Shown here piece after piece: positions 12,767 through 24,649 of a DNA stretch of 64,000 nt (positions are counted from its first letter, which is position 1; every line of letters starts with the position of its first letter). The DNA comes from Nephromyces sp. MM_2019 (Eukaryota; Apicomplexa; Aconoidasida; Nephromycida). Made by a program: the position numbers and the translations under genes. The notes under the pieces were generated by a model. It was not told the DNA's origin, did no database searches, and saw only the letters and a program-made list of their open reading frames with translations. The stretch lies in NCBI GenBank assembly GCA_015657535.1, contig JADHZB010000370.1:55572-119571 (forward strand). The letters are read 5' to 3'.

Positions 12767-14695
12767 TCACTTTTTGGATTTTTTAGCAGCCGCTTTTCTC
12801 TCTTCAAGTGTCAGTAATTTTTTTCTCATACATACACGTTTCGGAGTGACTTCTAATAATTCATCTGGTAAAATATAAGATAGGCAGCTTTCGATATTCA
12901 TAGCTTTGATGTTCAATTTCACCGATTCCTCATGGCCCTTTGTTCTCATATTGGTTAAATGTTTGGATTTTACTGCGTTCATATCTATATCGTTGGAACC
13001 ATTATGTTCACCCAAGATCATTCCTTCATATGTAGGTATACCATCAGGTAAAAAAAGGGTCCCTTTGGATTGTAAACCTTCCATAGAAAATGCTGTTGTT
13101 ATACCTGGTGAAGAAGATATAATTAGCTTGCTTCGATCAAATTTTATAGTTGGAGAGAGCGGTCTATAATCGAGTATCTCAGAAACAACCACAGCTTCTC
13201 CCTTAGATATATCTCTCAGATAGGCTCTCATACCCATAAAATTTCTAGATGAACAACGTACAATCATCCGAACTACATTGTCTAAAGGTTTCATATCAAT
13301 TATCTCTGCTTGCCTATAAGCAAATCGATCGAGGGTTGTGGCTGAGATTTCATTAGGAACTTCAACCTCAATCTCTTCCCAAGGTTCAAGTGTGTTTCCG
13401 TGTTCATCCCTTTTAAAGATGACATTTGGTGCAGAAACTGACATCTCAAAACCTTCACGTCTGAGAGTTTCTAGCAAGATAGATATTTGTAGCTCTCCTC
13501 TGCCACGCACCTCATAACTGTCTTTGTTAGGGCTTTCTTCAACTTCAAGAGATACGTTGCTAGTTGCTTCTTTTTTCAAACGTTTTCCTATGGCAGATAA
13601 TGTAACATAAGCACCATCTTTTCCTACTAGTGGGCTCGAGTTGATTGAAATGGTAACAGAAATAACAGGAGGATCAATAGGAGGACTCGGTAAAGCTTGA
13701 AATTTTGATATACCCGAAATAGTTTCACCCACTTGAGGGGAAATGCCTTTCCAGAAGCTGAGACCTATGATTTCTCCTTGCTGAGCCGTCTCGAGTTCAC
13801 GCCTGTTTGAGCCTTCTGTCATGTATATCGATCTTATGGTTGTTTGGCCTCTTGTTTTCCCATCCTGGCCAATTATATAAACAATATCGTTCTTTTGGAT
13901 CCTTCCTGAATAGATTTTACCTGTTGTTATAACACCAACATTTTGAGAATAGTCTAAAAGTGTTACTAGATAGCTGAAATGATCATTTGGGAGGATTTTA
14001 GGAGGCTCTATATAGTTAAGGATGGCATCTAACAAGGGCTCAACACCTCTTGGGTGGGCTTTGTTTCGAATGTCTTTCCAATCTTTTTCTACCCATCCAT
14101 TTCGCCCAGATGCATAAAATGTTGGGTATTCAATCTGTTCATCTGCTGCTCCAAAAGAAAGGAACAAGTCAAATATTTCATTCTCGCATTCGCCATGAGC
14201 TCGTATATTTGGACGATCAACTTTGTTTATAACAACAATAGTTTTGCATAGTGGGTTCATTAACGCTTTCTTCAGAACGAATTTAGTTTGCGTTTTAGGC
14301 CCCTCAACGGCGTCTACAACCAAACAAACACCATCAACCATAGATAAAACACGCTCTACTTCTGCACCAAAATCAGCATGACCCGGAGTATCTACAATAT
14401 TTAAAATATTTCCCTTGTAAGGCACTCGCGTAACCTTTGATAAAATTGTAATTCCTCTTTCCTTTTCAAGTTCATTGGAGTCTAACTGGCGATTGTGTGA
14501 TATGTTCACACCACTTGTTTTTAGGAGTGAGTCAACCAATGTTGTTTTACCATGGTCAACATGCGCAATAATAGCAACATTGCGTATGTCCTCATGAGTG
14601 ATTGAAGATGAAAAGTATCTTGATACTGTGTGTTTATATGGTACTCTTGGGTATATGTTGTGAGAGAGCTGCCGAAGAAGTAATGGCCTTAACAT
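12767..14695 (-). CDS. typA: Organellar TypA/BipA-type translational GTPase
   Basis: Ribosome-associated GTPase of the EF-G/LepA superfamily, about 642 aa from the ATG at 14695. An in-frame ATG 63 bp upstream would remove the presequence from the extreme N terminus, so the inner start is preferred. The N terminus (MLRPLLLRQLSH, then SRYFSSS) is basic, Ser-rich and acid-free, like a mitochondrial presequence. G motifs: AHVDHGKTT (44-52), switch II DTPGHADFG, NKVD. The EF-G-like domains follow, then the BipA C-terminal domain with a Lys-rich end (LEERKAAAKKSKK). It is a single exon, unlike most neighbours. TypA is a bacterial-type factor, so organellar action is expected; mitochondrion versus apicoplast is not settled by sequence. 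Confidence 0.92.
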   Translation of the reverse strand: MLRPLLLRQLSHNIYPRVPYKHTVSRYFSSSITHEDIRNVAIIAHVDHGKTTLVDSLLKTSGVNISHNRQLDSNELEKERGITILSKVTRVPYKGNILNIVDTPGHADFGAEVERVLSMVDGVCLVVDAVEGPKTQTKFVLKKALMNPLCKTIVVINKVDRPNIRAHGECENEIFDLFLSFGAADEQIEYPTFYASGRNGWVEKDWKDIRNKAHPRGVEPLLDAILNYIEPPKILPNDHFSYLVTLLDYSQNVGVITTGKIYSGRIQKNDIVYIIGQDGKTRGQTTIRSIYMTEGSNRRELETAQQGEIIGLSFWKGISPQVGETISGISKFQALPSPPIDPPVISVTISINSSPLVGKDGAYVTLSAIGKRLKKEATSNVSLEVEESPNKDSYEVRGRGELQISILLETLRREGFEMSVSAPNVIFKRDEHGNTLEPWEEIEVEVPNEISATTLDRFAYRQAEIIDMKPLDNVVRMIVRCSSRNFMGMRAYLRDISKGEAVVVSEILDYRPLSPTIKFDRSKLIISSSPGITTAFSMEGLQSKGTLFLPDGIPTYEGMILGEHNGSNDIDMNAVKSKHLTNMRTKGHEESVKLNIKAMNIESCLSYILPDELLEVTPKRVCMRKKLLTLEERKAAAKKSKK

Positions 14696-16560
14696 GTTTG
14701 AAGTATATGTAAGGGTATAATAATTGTTCTTGAATACGTGATAGTGCAGTGCTATCACTTCAGACAGAATAGATATATGGCAATAGATTCTTGAGAATGA
14801 GTTTGCATCAGTGTATATGCTGATCGATTACCTAATAGTTGATGATGAGTGAATAAGAGATGGTATAATTTATCTAGTGCTGGAGCTTGAAAATGTTGTA
14901 TAATAATACATAGGAACTTTGGATCAAGTAGTTAATTACCAATAGTAGGGGCTAGTAACTATAATCTCTTAAATTCTGTATGTGATGCTGCGATAAAATA
15001 AAATCTTTTTGGAATATTTGATTTCGAGGATTTGTAGATAATATCAGATTTTTTTATAGAATTTGAGCTTTTCAATTTACTCAAGTATACTTCTAAGTAT
15101 TTTTCGTAGTTTTAACTAATTATATACAAAAGAAATTTAAATGTTCTGATTAAGGACTAAATGATATTGATCGGGCTGAATGCAAATTATAAAGGTAAGG
15201 CTAGGACTTTTATTGCTTTTGTCAATCATTTTTCTTATCGAGTTTTAAAAGTTTCTTAAGGTCAGTCGAATGATGATGAGGACGAGCTAAATAATTGACA
15301 AAATATCAAGTAGTTTTTTGTATTATAATCTATTGTTGCCTAGATGTGTTCGAGATAATGATATTTAAATCAACTTTTTGCTCCAGCTTAAGTAAACGAA
15401 AAATGTATACTTAAGTGTATGCTGCTGTTTTCGTAGTTATTATTGTGTTGTCTAATTAAAAAGCTATTTAGATTTTTTGATTTATCTAAATGTTTATTGT
15501 TAATTATTATTTATAAGAACTTCTCCATAAATGTTAAATTTTTCCAAGCTTATTGAAATGATATTCGTAATATATATAGTAATCAGTATTATTTAGATTC
15601 TGTATAAATTATGGAAAATAGAGTGTGGATACTTGATAATAACATCTATAAATTATACATAGGTTCCAAATATTTTGTAGCCTGATAACTGTGATATGGT
15701 AAAAGTTTCATTCATAAATTATTTATTTCTTAGATTACTTCTGTATCGGTGCTGACAAGACCTATGCTTATACAGTTGTAAAATTATGCTAATAAACATT
15801 GTGAGAGATAGTGGATATATAGATCAAATGATTATACTGATTCTTCAAACTATAAGGAATAATTTATATTCAATAGAATCCTTTGATAGAAATTTTGAAT
15901 ACTTATGTTAATATCACTCTCATGAATGATTTTGCTAAAAGTATACTTAAGTAATAAGAAGTTGCATTTTCGCTATTAATAAATTTCATGATAGACAGTC
16001 GTATGAAATTGTGTCGTATCCTTGCCTATATATTCAAAAAATTGAGAAAAAAAAAACTTTGTAGAAGTTTAATGTTTTAAAATTTTTATCTATTATAATA
16101 AATTGTTTAGTATTTGATATAATTCGTTAAGAGATTTTTATGATAATTAAACTGTCTAATGATCAACAATATATACAATTCTTACATATATCATTGGGTA
16201 ATTCTTAAGAAATAAGTTCTTGTTCTAAATTAATGAAAGTGGATCTGGATGATATGTGTATAAACTGCTCCTCTTTCATGTTGAAAAGGCAAGGCTTATG
16301 ACATAATAATGAAACAAGTTCTTTTTATCAAATAAGTTGAATCAGTATGGATCATTTATATGATATCAGAGATTCAGAAGAATTTTTTTAGCAAATTTAT
16401 AATTAGTTTTTGCTCTAAATAAATTATTTAAAGATTCTTTTGCCTCATTCAGAAGCAATAGTAAGGTCCTAATGTAACGCTTGGTTGTTTGTTATATAAT
16501 GAAATAGTTAAAGCTGTTTATATAGATTGATGAATGTTCTTTATTTTAAGTTTTGAGGGT
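14696..16560. other. AT-rich intergenic region, no supported gene
   Basis: Upstream of TypA. No open frame with good splice borders or family motifs was found on either strand. Confidence 0.45.
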
Positions 16561-17069
16561 CACAGGATGTGTCAAGAATTGTGAACGTTTGTCAATTATT
16601 CCCGAGTCATATGTGACCATGCTTTAAAACTTCTCAGATTGCTTCGAGTTGGGAGCTGTCAAAAAATTCAAACAAGATACAAAATTTGTTATCTTATTGT
16701 CTGCTTATAACTGGTTTATTAGCGCATGTTTTCTTATTGATTTCGCAACAACAAAAGCAATAGAAGTTTTATTAATCGGTATAGAGTCGTAGATATTGCT
16801 TACTGAATTATAAGTTGGTATGAATAAGAAAATAGACAAAATGTTAAATAAAATTAAATTTATAAAAGGCTTGTGTATAAAATCTTGGAGGATAAGGTAT
16901 GATTCTATTGCTTACTTATAAATGATGTGTGTATTTGATCGAAAAAGCAGTTGCTTGAAAAGTGATTAAATGATCTGTTATAGATATATAAACTACAATA
17001 CGAGTTCTCAAAACTAACCTTGACATGGAACTTGTAACTTTTCTATGTAGTTAATTATAGAGTTGAGCC

Positions 17070-17492
17070 ATGATGAATCACTTGAACTCGCCTAAATTTG
17101 TTCAACATATAAGTATTAGACAAAATCATAAGATAGATTTGAAAGAATTAAAAAGTCATTTGTTGAGTGTCGATTATTGTTGGAGCTATTATTCAACAAA
17201 TTGTGAATCAATAAAATTGGAATTAGAAAATACCTGGCCAAGCTGGCTCCTATATTTATTTTTTAGTCTACTAGTAGACATTGTTATTAATTGGAAGATC
17301 ATCTTGTTATGTGCGCTTGGATTCTTGACTTTGGTATCATAAGTGTTACAAAGTAGCTAAAGGGATACAAATACAGTAAAAGAAGAACTAGATAAATTAG
17401 AATTCAACCAAGAAGCTCAAATCAAATTTGTTATAAAAAATTGTGCTAGTGCGATTAATGCTCAAAACTACCAAAATTTAAATGATTGTTAA
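17070..17492 (+). CDS. Possible membrane protein, 3' part of a gene
   Basis: Unrecognised. An open stretch from 17070 encodes a polar region and then a long hydrophobic segment (WPSWLLYLFFSLLVDIVINW, continuing IILLCALGFLTL), which could be one membrane span or a hairpin like those of Sey1/atlastin proteins. A second coding-like stretch ends at TAA 17492 and contains EELDKLEFNQEAQIKFVIKN. Joining them in phase needs the donor TT|GTTATG near 17304 and the acceptor AAAG|G near 17368, which would shorten the hydrophobic segment. Upstream exons may lie in 16560-16800, where an open stretch reads IASSWELSKN and then a hydrophobic run. The end lies 25 bp from the convergent EMC2 stop, consistent with a real 3' end. 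The Sey1 idea is only a resemblance. Confidence 0.4.
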
Positions 17493-17516
17493 TGCTGATT
17501 CAAATGAGATAAGTCT

Positions 17517-20176
17517 TTAAAAAAAGGTTTTGTGATGAAAATAAAATCTTAAAGTAAAACGGAATACCATAACTAAGCCCCATATTGCACGTAAGTTGTC
17601 GGGAGATACCATAAGTGCCATACAATAATACTTTCGGCTCAAGTCATATTGATTATTCATCATATAGAGCTAAAATATGTTAAATTTAGTTAGGATGATA
17701 TAAAATAAACAAGCGAAATTTTTCGCAAGTAAAATTGATTGGAAGTCAATCAAGATTTAGTATTTATCTTATACTAATATAACTGATTGTGAAAGTAGAG
17801 TTTTTAAAACTATTACATGTATTATCTATACAGGATCAAAGATTAAGAGTAATGTTATATTTAGGACAAATATGTAAAGTAAAAAATGGAGATTGGCCAA
17901 GTTTCAAATAGACTACTTGTAAGTTGATATATGGGGCTTAATTAAAATAAATGTATTCAATTCTAACTTCTGCAAGAGATATTATAGTTGAAGCCTGGTG
18001 TGGATTGTGGATGAGAGCTTCTTCAAAGCAAAATATGGCTTTATCAAAACTGGTAGAATTAAATTGAAAGAATATAATGTATTAGATTGGAGGCATTATT
18101 ATTGAAAACATTATATAGAAAGCGTTATGTGGCAAGGTGGATTACTAATCTTTAAAGTGATATTCATTTCTTGAAAATTAGCATAATCTCAATAAAATTT
18201 TACTTGAAATTTATTTGGTACAACAAACCAAGCTCAAGCCAAGATTCAGAATCAGCTGGAAATTCTGAGATATGCCTATACATGTTATAGATTTTGTAAT
18301 ATTTAGGAATTTATAGTCAAATCTTATTTAAAATGAATACAAGATTTTATTGAATAGGCGTGTATCTCACAAATTTCAAATCTAAGCTCAAAGTTGTGTC
18401 ATAAATATAAAGGGATTCAATTCTTAATTATGTGAAATAAGTCAATTGAAGATAATTTAACCCCTAAGGGATATGATTAATTTTAACCTGTTTAGGTGTT
18501 CAATACAAGCAGTGTACTTCCCCTGGAAAATATGAATAAAAAAAAGTATAACACTTTTAATACTTACTAGATTCTAATTTCAAAAAAAGCATGCGAATAT
18601 TTTTTATGGGATGCTTCTGCTATTGAGCTTTGCATACAGTTAAAATAAGGAATAAAGGTAGTATAGGCATAGTTTTGTGCTTAGTAAAAAATATCGATGT
18701 AAGGATTAAGCAAAGGTATCAGCAAGTAAAAAAATAAACAAGAAAAGAATGTTAAATAAAAACGATGTAAGAAGTTATACCTCATTTTTTAGTATTGTAA
18801 TATAGCGCTTCCTAGTTATAAGATCAACAGGGTCGCTTTTTATGATATTTGTATAATGGGCTTTTGCTCCAGTGAAATCACCTTGTGCTTCCATAGCCAT
18901 ACCTGCTAAGCGGTTCATTCTTGAGCTTGTTTCAGGTGAAAAATATTGAGCCAATTTATTGTAACAATACTGGAGACATAAGTTTATATATTCTAGAGAG
19001 AGTTTTAGATGTGAGATATCTATAATACATTCCTAACGGTTAGATTATTTTTTTATATTTAAGATAAAAGTTAGAAAAAATATATAGAATCGATGTCATG
19101 GAAAGTTTATTCGAAAATGAATAGTTACCTTTGACCAATTTGATTGACGGTATATAAGGGAAGAAAGATAAACTTGCTCTAATACATTGATCACTGAGTA
19201 AATTGTATAAAGAAATACAATAAATTCTATAAATAGGAACCCATAAACTTATTCACATGAGAATGTAACCATAGCGTTAAAAAGGATTTAAACAAGCTAA
19301 ATGAATTTAGTTTCCATAATTATGATAAGTAATGTGTTGATGAAAGTATAATGTCTTGTGTAGAAAATCATTATAATAAAAGCTATCACAAACGTTTGAT
19401 GGAAACATTGTTGGTTAGATGTCATAAAAACCAGAAAAAGCAATAATAAAAAAAGTGTTGGTTCTGGTTATCAATAGGAGGAACCAAGGAAGGTAAACAT
19501 ATCTAATAATTAAATGATATAACAACCTTCACACAGTTAATAGAAAATAAGTTAAGAAAGATTACAGTTTGATATTATCATTCCTTATGAGTAGTTTGAA
19601 AATCTTAATCAACATAACTTACAAAGATATGAGATTTATAGATATAGTAGCACAAATCAATTTGGATATAAGCAAAAAAGAATGTAAGCAGCGAAGATAT
19701 AATCAAAATACATATTAGCAAAACAGATACAAGCAATATAAATGTAAGTGATATAAATATTACTAAGGCAAAACGATCAACAACGGTGTGATATATAAAA
19801 GCCTAAGCATCACAGATAATAATCATTACAGATTTAATCAGCACTTAAATAGCCGAGTCAAGCATAATCTACATAGATATATCCAGCAGTGTCAAAGGCA
19901 ACATAGATATGACCAGCAGTGTCAAAGGCAACATAGATATAACCAGCAATATCAAAGGCAACATAGATATAACATACACGTATATAACCAACATGCAAAT
20001 TTTCAACTAAAATCTATTTAATTACAAGCTTCATTTCTTAATAGTGCCTTGTTGTGAAATCGGATGAGTTGTGTCCCGCATATCAAAGTTGTTTCGGGTC
20101 GATTTGATAAAATACTTTGGTTAAACTGTTCAATAAGAGAAGAGTATGTTTTGGTTTGGTGGGTGGACGTTGCCAT
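17517..20176 (-). CDS. EMC2: ER membrane protein complex subunit 2 (TPR protein)
   Basis: Cytosolic TPR scaffold of the EMC insertase, which inserts tail-anchored and multipass proteins into the ER. Seven exons with matching phases: 20176-20026, 19193-19129, 18969-18781, 18522-18462, 18264-18204, 18049-17968 and 17669-17517, about 253 aa. Landmarks follow EMC2 order: EQVYLSSLIYR; RMNRLAGMAMEAQGDFTGAK and then SDPVDLITRKR; EGKYTACIEHLN; WLELGLLYQ; FDKAIFCFEEALIHNPHQA; YDLSRKYYCMAL, then NLRAIWGLVM. The donor of the fourth exon is uncertain (18488 or 18462; only 18462 keeps the phase). After GLVM the frame runs to TAA at 17517, or it could splice at GTATTC. Slightly shorter than animal EMC2 (about 297 aa). 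Confidence 0.87.
19883..19972. repeat. Three tandem 30-bp repeats in EMC2 intron 1
   Basis: Units 19883-19912, 19913-19942 and 19943-19972 share the core CAAAGGCAACATAGATAT. They are in frame on the plus strand (a Gln/Arg/Tyr-rich peptide), but they sit inside an intron of a well-supported minus-strand gene, so this is treated as an intronic minisatellite. Confidence 0.8.
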
Positions 20177-22764
20177 GTTAAATAAATTGGGGTTTCAATC
20201 TAATTGTCTCAAAATTCTTTTTGTTAAGTATAAATAATGGGTTTGTTCAAGTTTCAAAATTGAGGTGTTTATTGTGTATTTTTGTAAAAGATCAAATATC
20301 TCTTGATGTGACGTTAATGAAAAGTGATAGTTCGGGGGTAAAGTAATTATCTATAAATATCAAAGCGGGAATAATTTACTCTAATCTTAAATAGTAATTT
20401 AAATTTCTCAGTATGCGTAATTTAAGCGGGCATATGATTAATGCTTGAATTTTTGTTACAGCCTCATTTTAATAGCTTTTAGTGGATATGGGTGTGTGAT
20501 TTCATTCGACACGTTTCACATGTTATTTAATTTGTAAGTGAAACATGATAGCTTCTTACTATTTACACCTTTACAGCTATATGACTAACTTCAATGGCTT
20601 TATTGCAGAGCCTAATGCTACCTTAAAGTCAATTTAAGCTACCATATTAAAAATTTAATATCATGTCACATACTCACACACGGAATCAAAAAGATTTGTT
20701 TTTACTAATCTACTTTTTGGACACATGAAAATAAAAACATTAGTTTCAATGGAATATGAAACACTCAAATAGCGTATTTTACACACACACAAAACTCATT
20801 TAAAGCTAATTTTTAAACACTGCCATATAAGCACAGATTTGAATCTCATTTTGTTATGAAAGCTCCAAATACATATCTCTTAGTATCAATGAGATCACAT
20901 AAAATTGATGATGGCTTTTGATGCATTACTCAGAAATTATTATCATTTAAAACGTTTAACACATACATGTAGTTTATGCTAACATATTGCACAGGAATCA
21001 CATATTTGATTATTTAAAAACCTTGATCTTGAGTGATAATAGATCAGTAAGTTTAACCAAAAGCAGGATTATATTTGACTAAATCCTATCCAAATTTTAA
21101 TGATGTATATATAGCTAGCCTCTTTTGAGATAAATTTCTCAACTTATTCTATGGATATATCAATTTTAAGTTATTTATATGATACAAGTGTTTCAACTCC
21201 AATGTATTAATACATCCAATTTTAATATGCTCTTGATATCATGGGCTTTAAAATTTGCACAAGATAGCGAGCAGCTTGATCTTAGTTTGGTAAATTCTAT
21301 TTACCAATGCTTTAGGTCAGTTAGGTCGGGGATTAAAACTTATTATTATCCAGAAAGCATAGTTAGATCCAACTAAGAGCTCCTCAAATAGGTTTTAAAT
21401 TAAAAGTTTTCGTTTCTTAATCTGAAATTTTAATTGCAAAATATAAACCAACACTTTCTTAAAGTATTTTTAACTTTAAAGCAGTATATAATTACGTAAA
21501 AGCTATGTTTACATTTCTATGTCTACCTATTTATTGCTCTTTTTTTCTAGATTGATTATAAAGAAATATTGAAATAAAGCTAAGCTTTATTAGACAAGCC
21601 ATGTCAAAATCAATTTCGTAAATTAATTGTACAAATGAATTAAGGATCAGTAGCATCAAAAACTATTTAAGGGTTGATCTCGTATCCATTTGTTAATTAA
21701 ATATATATACAATCAAAATGGAACCATTCCTTTACTCATCAAATTTATTGATATTTTATTTTACATCTTTTAGGGGTTCAAAGGGTTCAAAGCTTTACAC
21801 TACGTTTAAATTATTTTTAATATTTAATTTCTCTAACCCTTTTCTTTTAGAAAAGGTTTAACCTTTGAAATTAAACATAATCATTGAGTTAAAATAGGCT
21901 AATAGTCGATTAGAAGCATTTAATAAAAATAATTAGCAAAAAATTGGTAGCATGTTTTGACTAGGTCGAATAAATTAAAAATTAATTATAAAACCTGATC
22001 CCATTTAGATTATAATGGTCTCACTTTAGGTGATGTATATCTAGTTTAAGTTGAATATTGAGCAGTTTGAAGTAGCTAGAAATTAGCATTTCAATAGAAT
22101 GTAGTAGTGTCTTTGTTATGTTCATATTAAAATTCAACTAGAAATTTTAAAATCGTAGTAATACCTAAAATCTATGTTTAGCCTTAATTCAATTTATCAA
22201 ATAAGTAACTTTTTGAAATTTAAACTTATTTTGAAATTCGTATCTGACATAATTCATAATTTATCCTTTCTGAGGATTTCAATAAGTGCTTCAAAAAAAC
22301 GATTAAAAGATTTAAAGATACATAATACTGTTAAATTTGCAAGATATATGTATATAAACTATAGACTGGATAGAAATTACCTTTGTTATCAATTCGATTT
22401 CGCTACAAATTAATCTGAAGAATTAAAGATCAAACTTTTATGAATATAATACGGATACGAAACTTCATAAAAATTTTCTCCTAATGTAAAGTTCTTTACT
22501 TCATTGGCGTTTAAGGCAATAGTGTCACATCTTAGCGAAAACTTAATAGACTATTTTGGCAAATTTTGGAAATCCATTCAAGACTTTTAGGAAATAAGTA
22601 ATCTCAACCTTGAATTTATAGAAATGAGTGATGCTTTGATCTATTTATTACAGCTAAACTGAGTTAGATATAAATATCCTGGATAAAAATTGAAAGTATT
22701 TCTTAAAGGAAAATTAAAAGAACCACTTTTATGTTTGATAGATAGATATACCGACCATGTTAAA
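20177..22764. other. Intergenic region upstream of EMC2
   Basis: Holds the EMC2 promoter side and the 5' flank of the membrane protein at 22.8 kb. A plus-strand open stretch at 21179-21376 (ending YYYPESIVRSN) has moderate codon character and could be an exon, but no partner exon or motif was found. Confidence 0.4.
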
Positions 22765-23463
22765 ATGAAAAAAGCAAAATTGGAATGTCCTGTAAAGAAT
22801 ACAAAACTCTTGGTCAAGTTTGACAGCTGCAACTTCTATATATTTATGGTCTTAATAGGGTTTGTATCTAATAACTTGAAAATTTCTATAATCCGAGGCG
22901 TTGAATGTTATTCGTATACAAATCCAAGGGTATTAATCCCTAAGGAGCCTGCTATTCATTCATCAAATTTTTTATCTAAATCAGCAGAATTATCTGAAAA
23001 GAAACTAGTTGAAACCGTAAGCAAATTCCCCATAGCTATGCAAGCTATTATGGACGGTGCCCAAAGAAGTTTTGCTGAATTGCCTCCTATAGGATCTATG
23101 TTAGCTGCAGGTGCAATCAATACAGCATTAGGTGGTTTGAATCAGCAAGCTCAAGGGCCTTTCCCATCTCCTATGACTCCAATGCCTGGAGTTATGCAAC
23201 CACAAATGATGGGTTCTCCAATGGGTCCAGGTATGATGACTCCACCAAACTCACCTATGGTATCTCCAATGTCTGGCTTACCACCAGGGGGGCCACAGAT
23301 GGCTACAAATTCTTTTAATCCTCCATTATCCATTACCAATGAGTCACATGAGTTTAGTACAAGTCACATTATGGGGATTACCTTTGGGGTCCTTGCTTTG
23401 ATCTTGGTTGTAGGTATAATTGCATGCTTTGTAATGAGAAGGTCAAAAGGCAATAAGAAATAA
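22765..23463 (+). CDS. Single-pass membrane protein with Met/Pro-rich stalk
   Basis: Unrecognised. The C terminus holds a clear membrane span (HIMGITFGVLALILVVGIIA, then CFVMRR) followed by a short basic tail SKGNKK, giving a type I topology if the N terminus is a signal sequence. A hydrophobic N-terminal stretch (FYIFMVLIGFV) supports this. Possible starts are ATG 22765 (span recessed about 25 residues) or ATG 22846 (span at the extreme N terminus). After a conserved-looking helical region (KLVETVSKFPIAMQAIMDGA) comes a stalk of about 70 residues rich in Met, Pro and Gly (PSPMTPMPG, SPMGPGMMTPP). Could be a surface or secretory-organelle protein. An upstream exon cannot be excluded. Confidence 0.7.
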   Translation: MKKAKLECPVKNTKLLVKFDSCNFYIFMVLIGFVSNNLKISIIRGVECYSYTNPRVLIPKEPAIHSSNFLSKSAELSEKKLVETVSKFPIAMQAIMDGAQRSFAELPPIGSMLAAGAINTALGGLNQQAQGPFPSPMTPMPGVMQPQMMGSPMGPGMMTPPNSPMVSPMSGLPPGGPQMATNSFNPPLSITNESHEFSTSHIMGITFGVLALILVVGIIACFVMRRSKGNKK

Positions 23464-24649
23464 GCTAAATTTTTTCTCACTTTCTACTTTTACAAACTAG
23501 CTTTAACTTATGTGTTCCTGTTATCGGAATCCATTATAAATAAAATAGAAAACTTTTTATGTTATTATATATAATTGTATAGCATAATAATTTTTCATTT
23601 TATATCTATTTATATTTGAAAGAAAAGTAATAGTTTAATTTGAAAAGTTATAACTCATTAATAAAAAGGAGCTTGAGTTTTACAAGGGTTTTATAGCTGA
23701 GTAAAATGTTATATCAGAACAAATTTTTTAAGCTAGACTTAAGCTTTCTCAGCCCTCAAATAATTGTCTTGTGATTCACTCAAGCCGAAATATGGCATCT
23801 TTAGGGGAAATGGTCATATATTCGTATCACAACTCAAGTTACCAAGTGTGCTTAATATAAGGTGTTTAAGTATCTTTTAATGCGTTTAATTTGGATTTTT
23901 TCTGTATTTTATAAGTAATAAACAGCTATTTGTTCAGAGGGTTGTTATTTACTGTACAAGTAAATGAATAAGGGAATTGATTATAATTCCCTTTCATTTC
24001 TATTAAGCGTGATTATAGTTGTGCTGTGATGGTGTAATTTTTATTGTTTAATGTCGCCAATGAAGCTTTTCTCTGAGTTTAAATGAATATAGTTAAAAAA
24101 AGCTAATATAAATTGAGAAGTGTAAAAATAATTAAATTCTATCGATGCAAAACCTTTAAGTAAAAGGCCTAATATTTGAAATTTTAATCTAAAATTTCGA
24201 TTTCTAGCTAGTTAATTGGGGATTCACAAAGAGCTGTATAGAATCTAACTTAACAACTTGATAGCATCCAAAATGGATCTTTTCTTTATATTTGATTTAT
24301 TAATAATTTTCTCTTCTTCATTTCCTGAAAACTTATATAAAGTTCAAATGAGTATCCAAAAAGCAAGCTTTAATATAGATTGGGAAATCTTAATTCGTTT
24401 ATATGTCATAAAAAATTGAGAAAAGAAAAATTTTATCCATTGAATATATTGAAGTATAAATTTACAAGTTATATGATGTCGATAAAAAGTTATAATTCGA
24501 GAGAAAAAAAGACTCAGTAAATAAAATTTATTTATATATTCAACTAAATAAAAACATAAATAGATAAAATCTTCATTGAGTGAAAATTATAGTAGCTTTC
24601 ACTGTCTATAGTTTTATGTATTTTGTAAAATTGTGCTTAAACAGCAACT
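23464..24649. other. AT-rich spacer, nothing recognised
   Basis: Lies between the 3' ends of the convergent membrane-protein gene (+) and CKS1 (-). No coding, RNA or repeat signal was seen. Confidence 0.5.

Noticed and set aside
12906..13169. Plus-strand open frame opposite the TypA gene
   Set aside because: Antisense shadow of a well-supported GTPase exon with no motif of its own; the same applies to 14050-14251.
19788..20021. Gln/Arg/Tyr-rich plus-strand peptide as a gene
   Set aside because: Lies within EMC2 intron 1 and is made of a tandem repeat; no other support.
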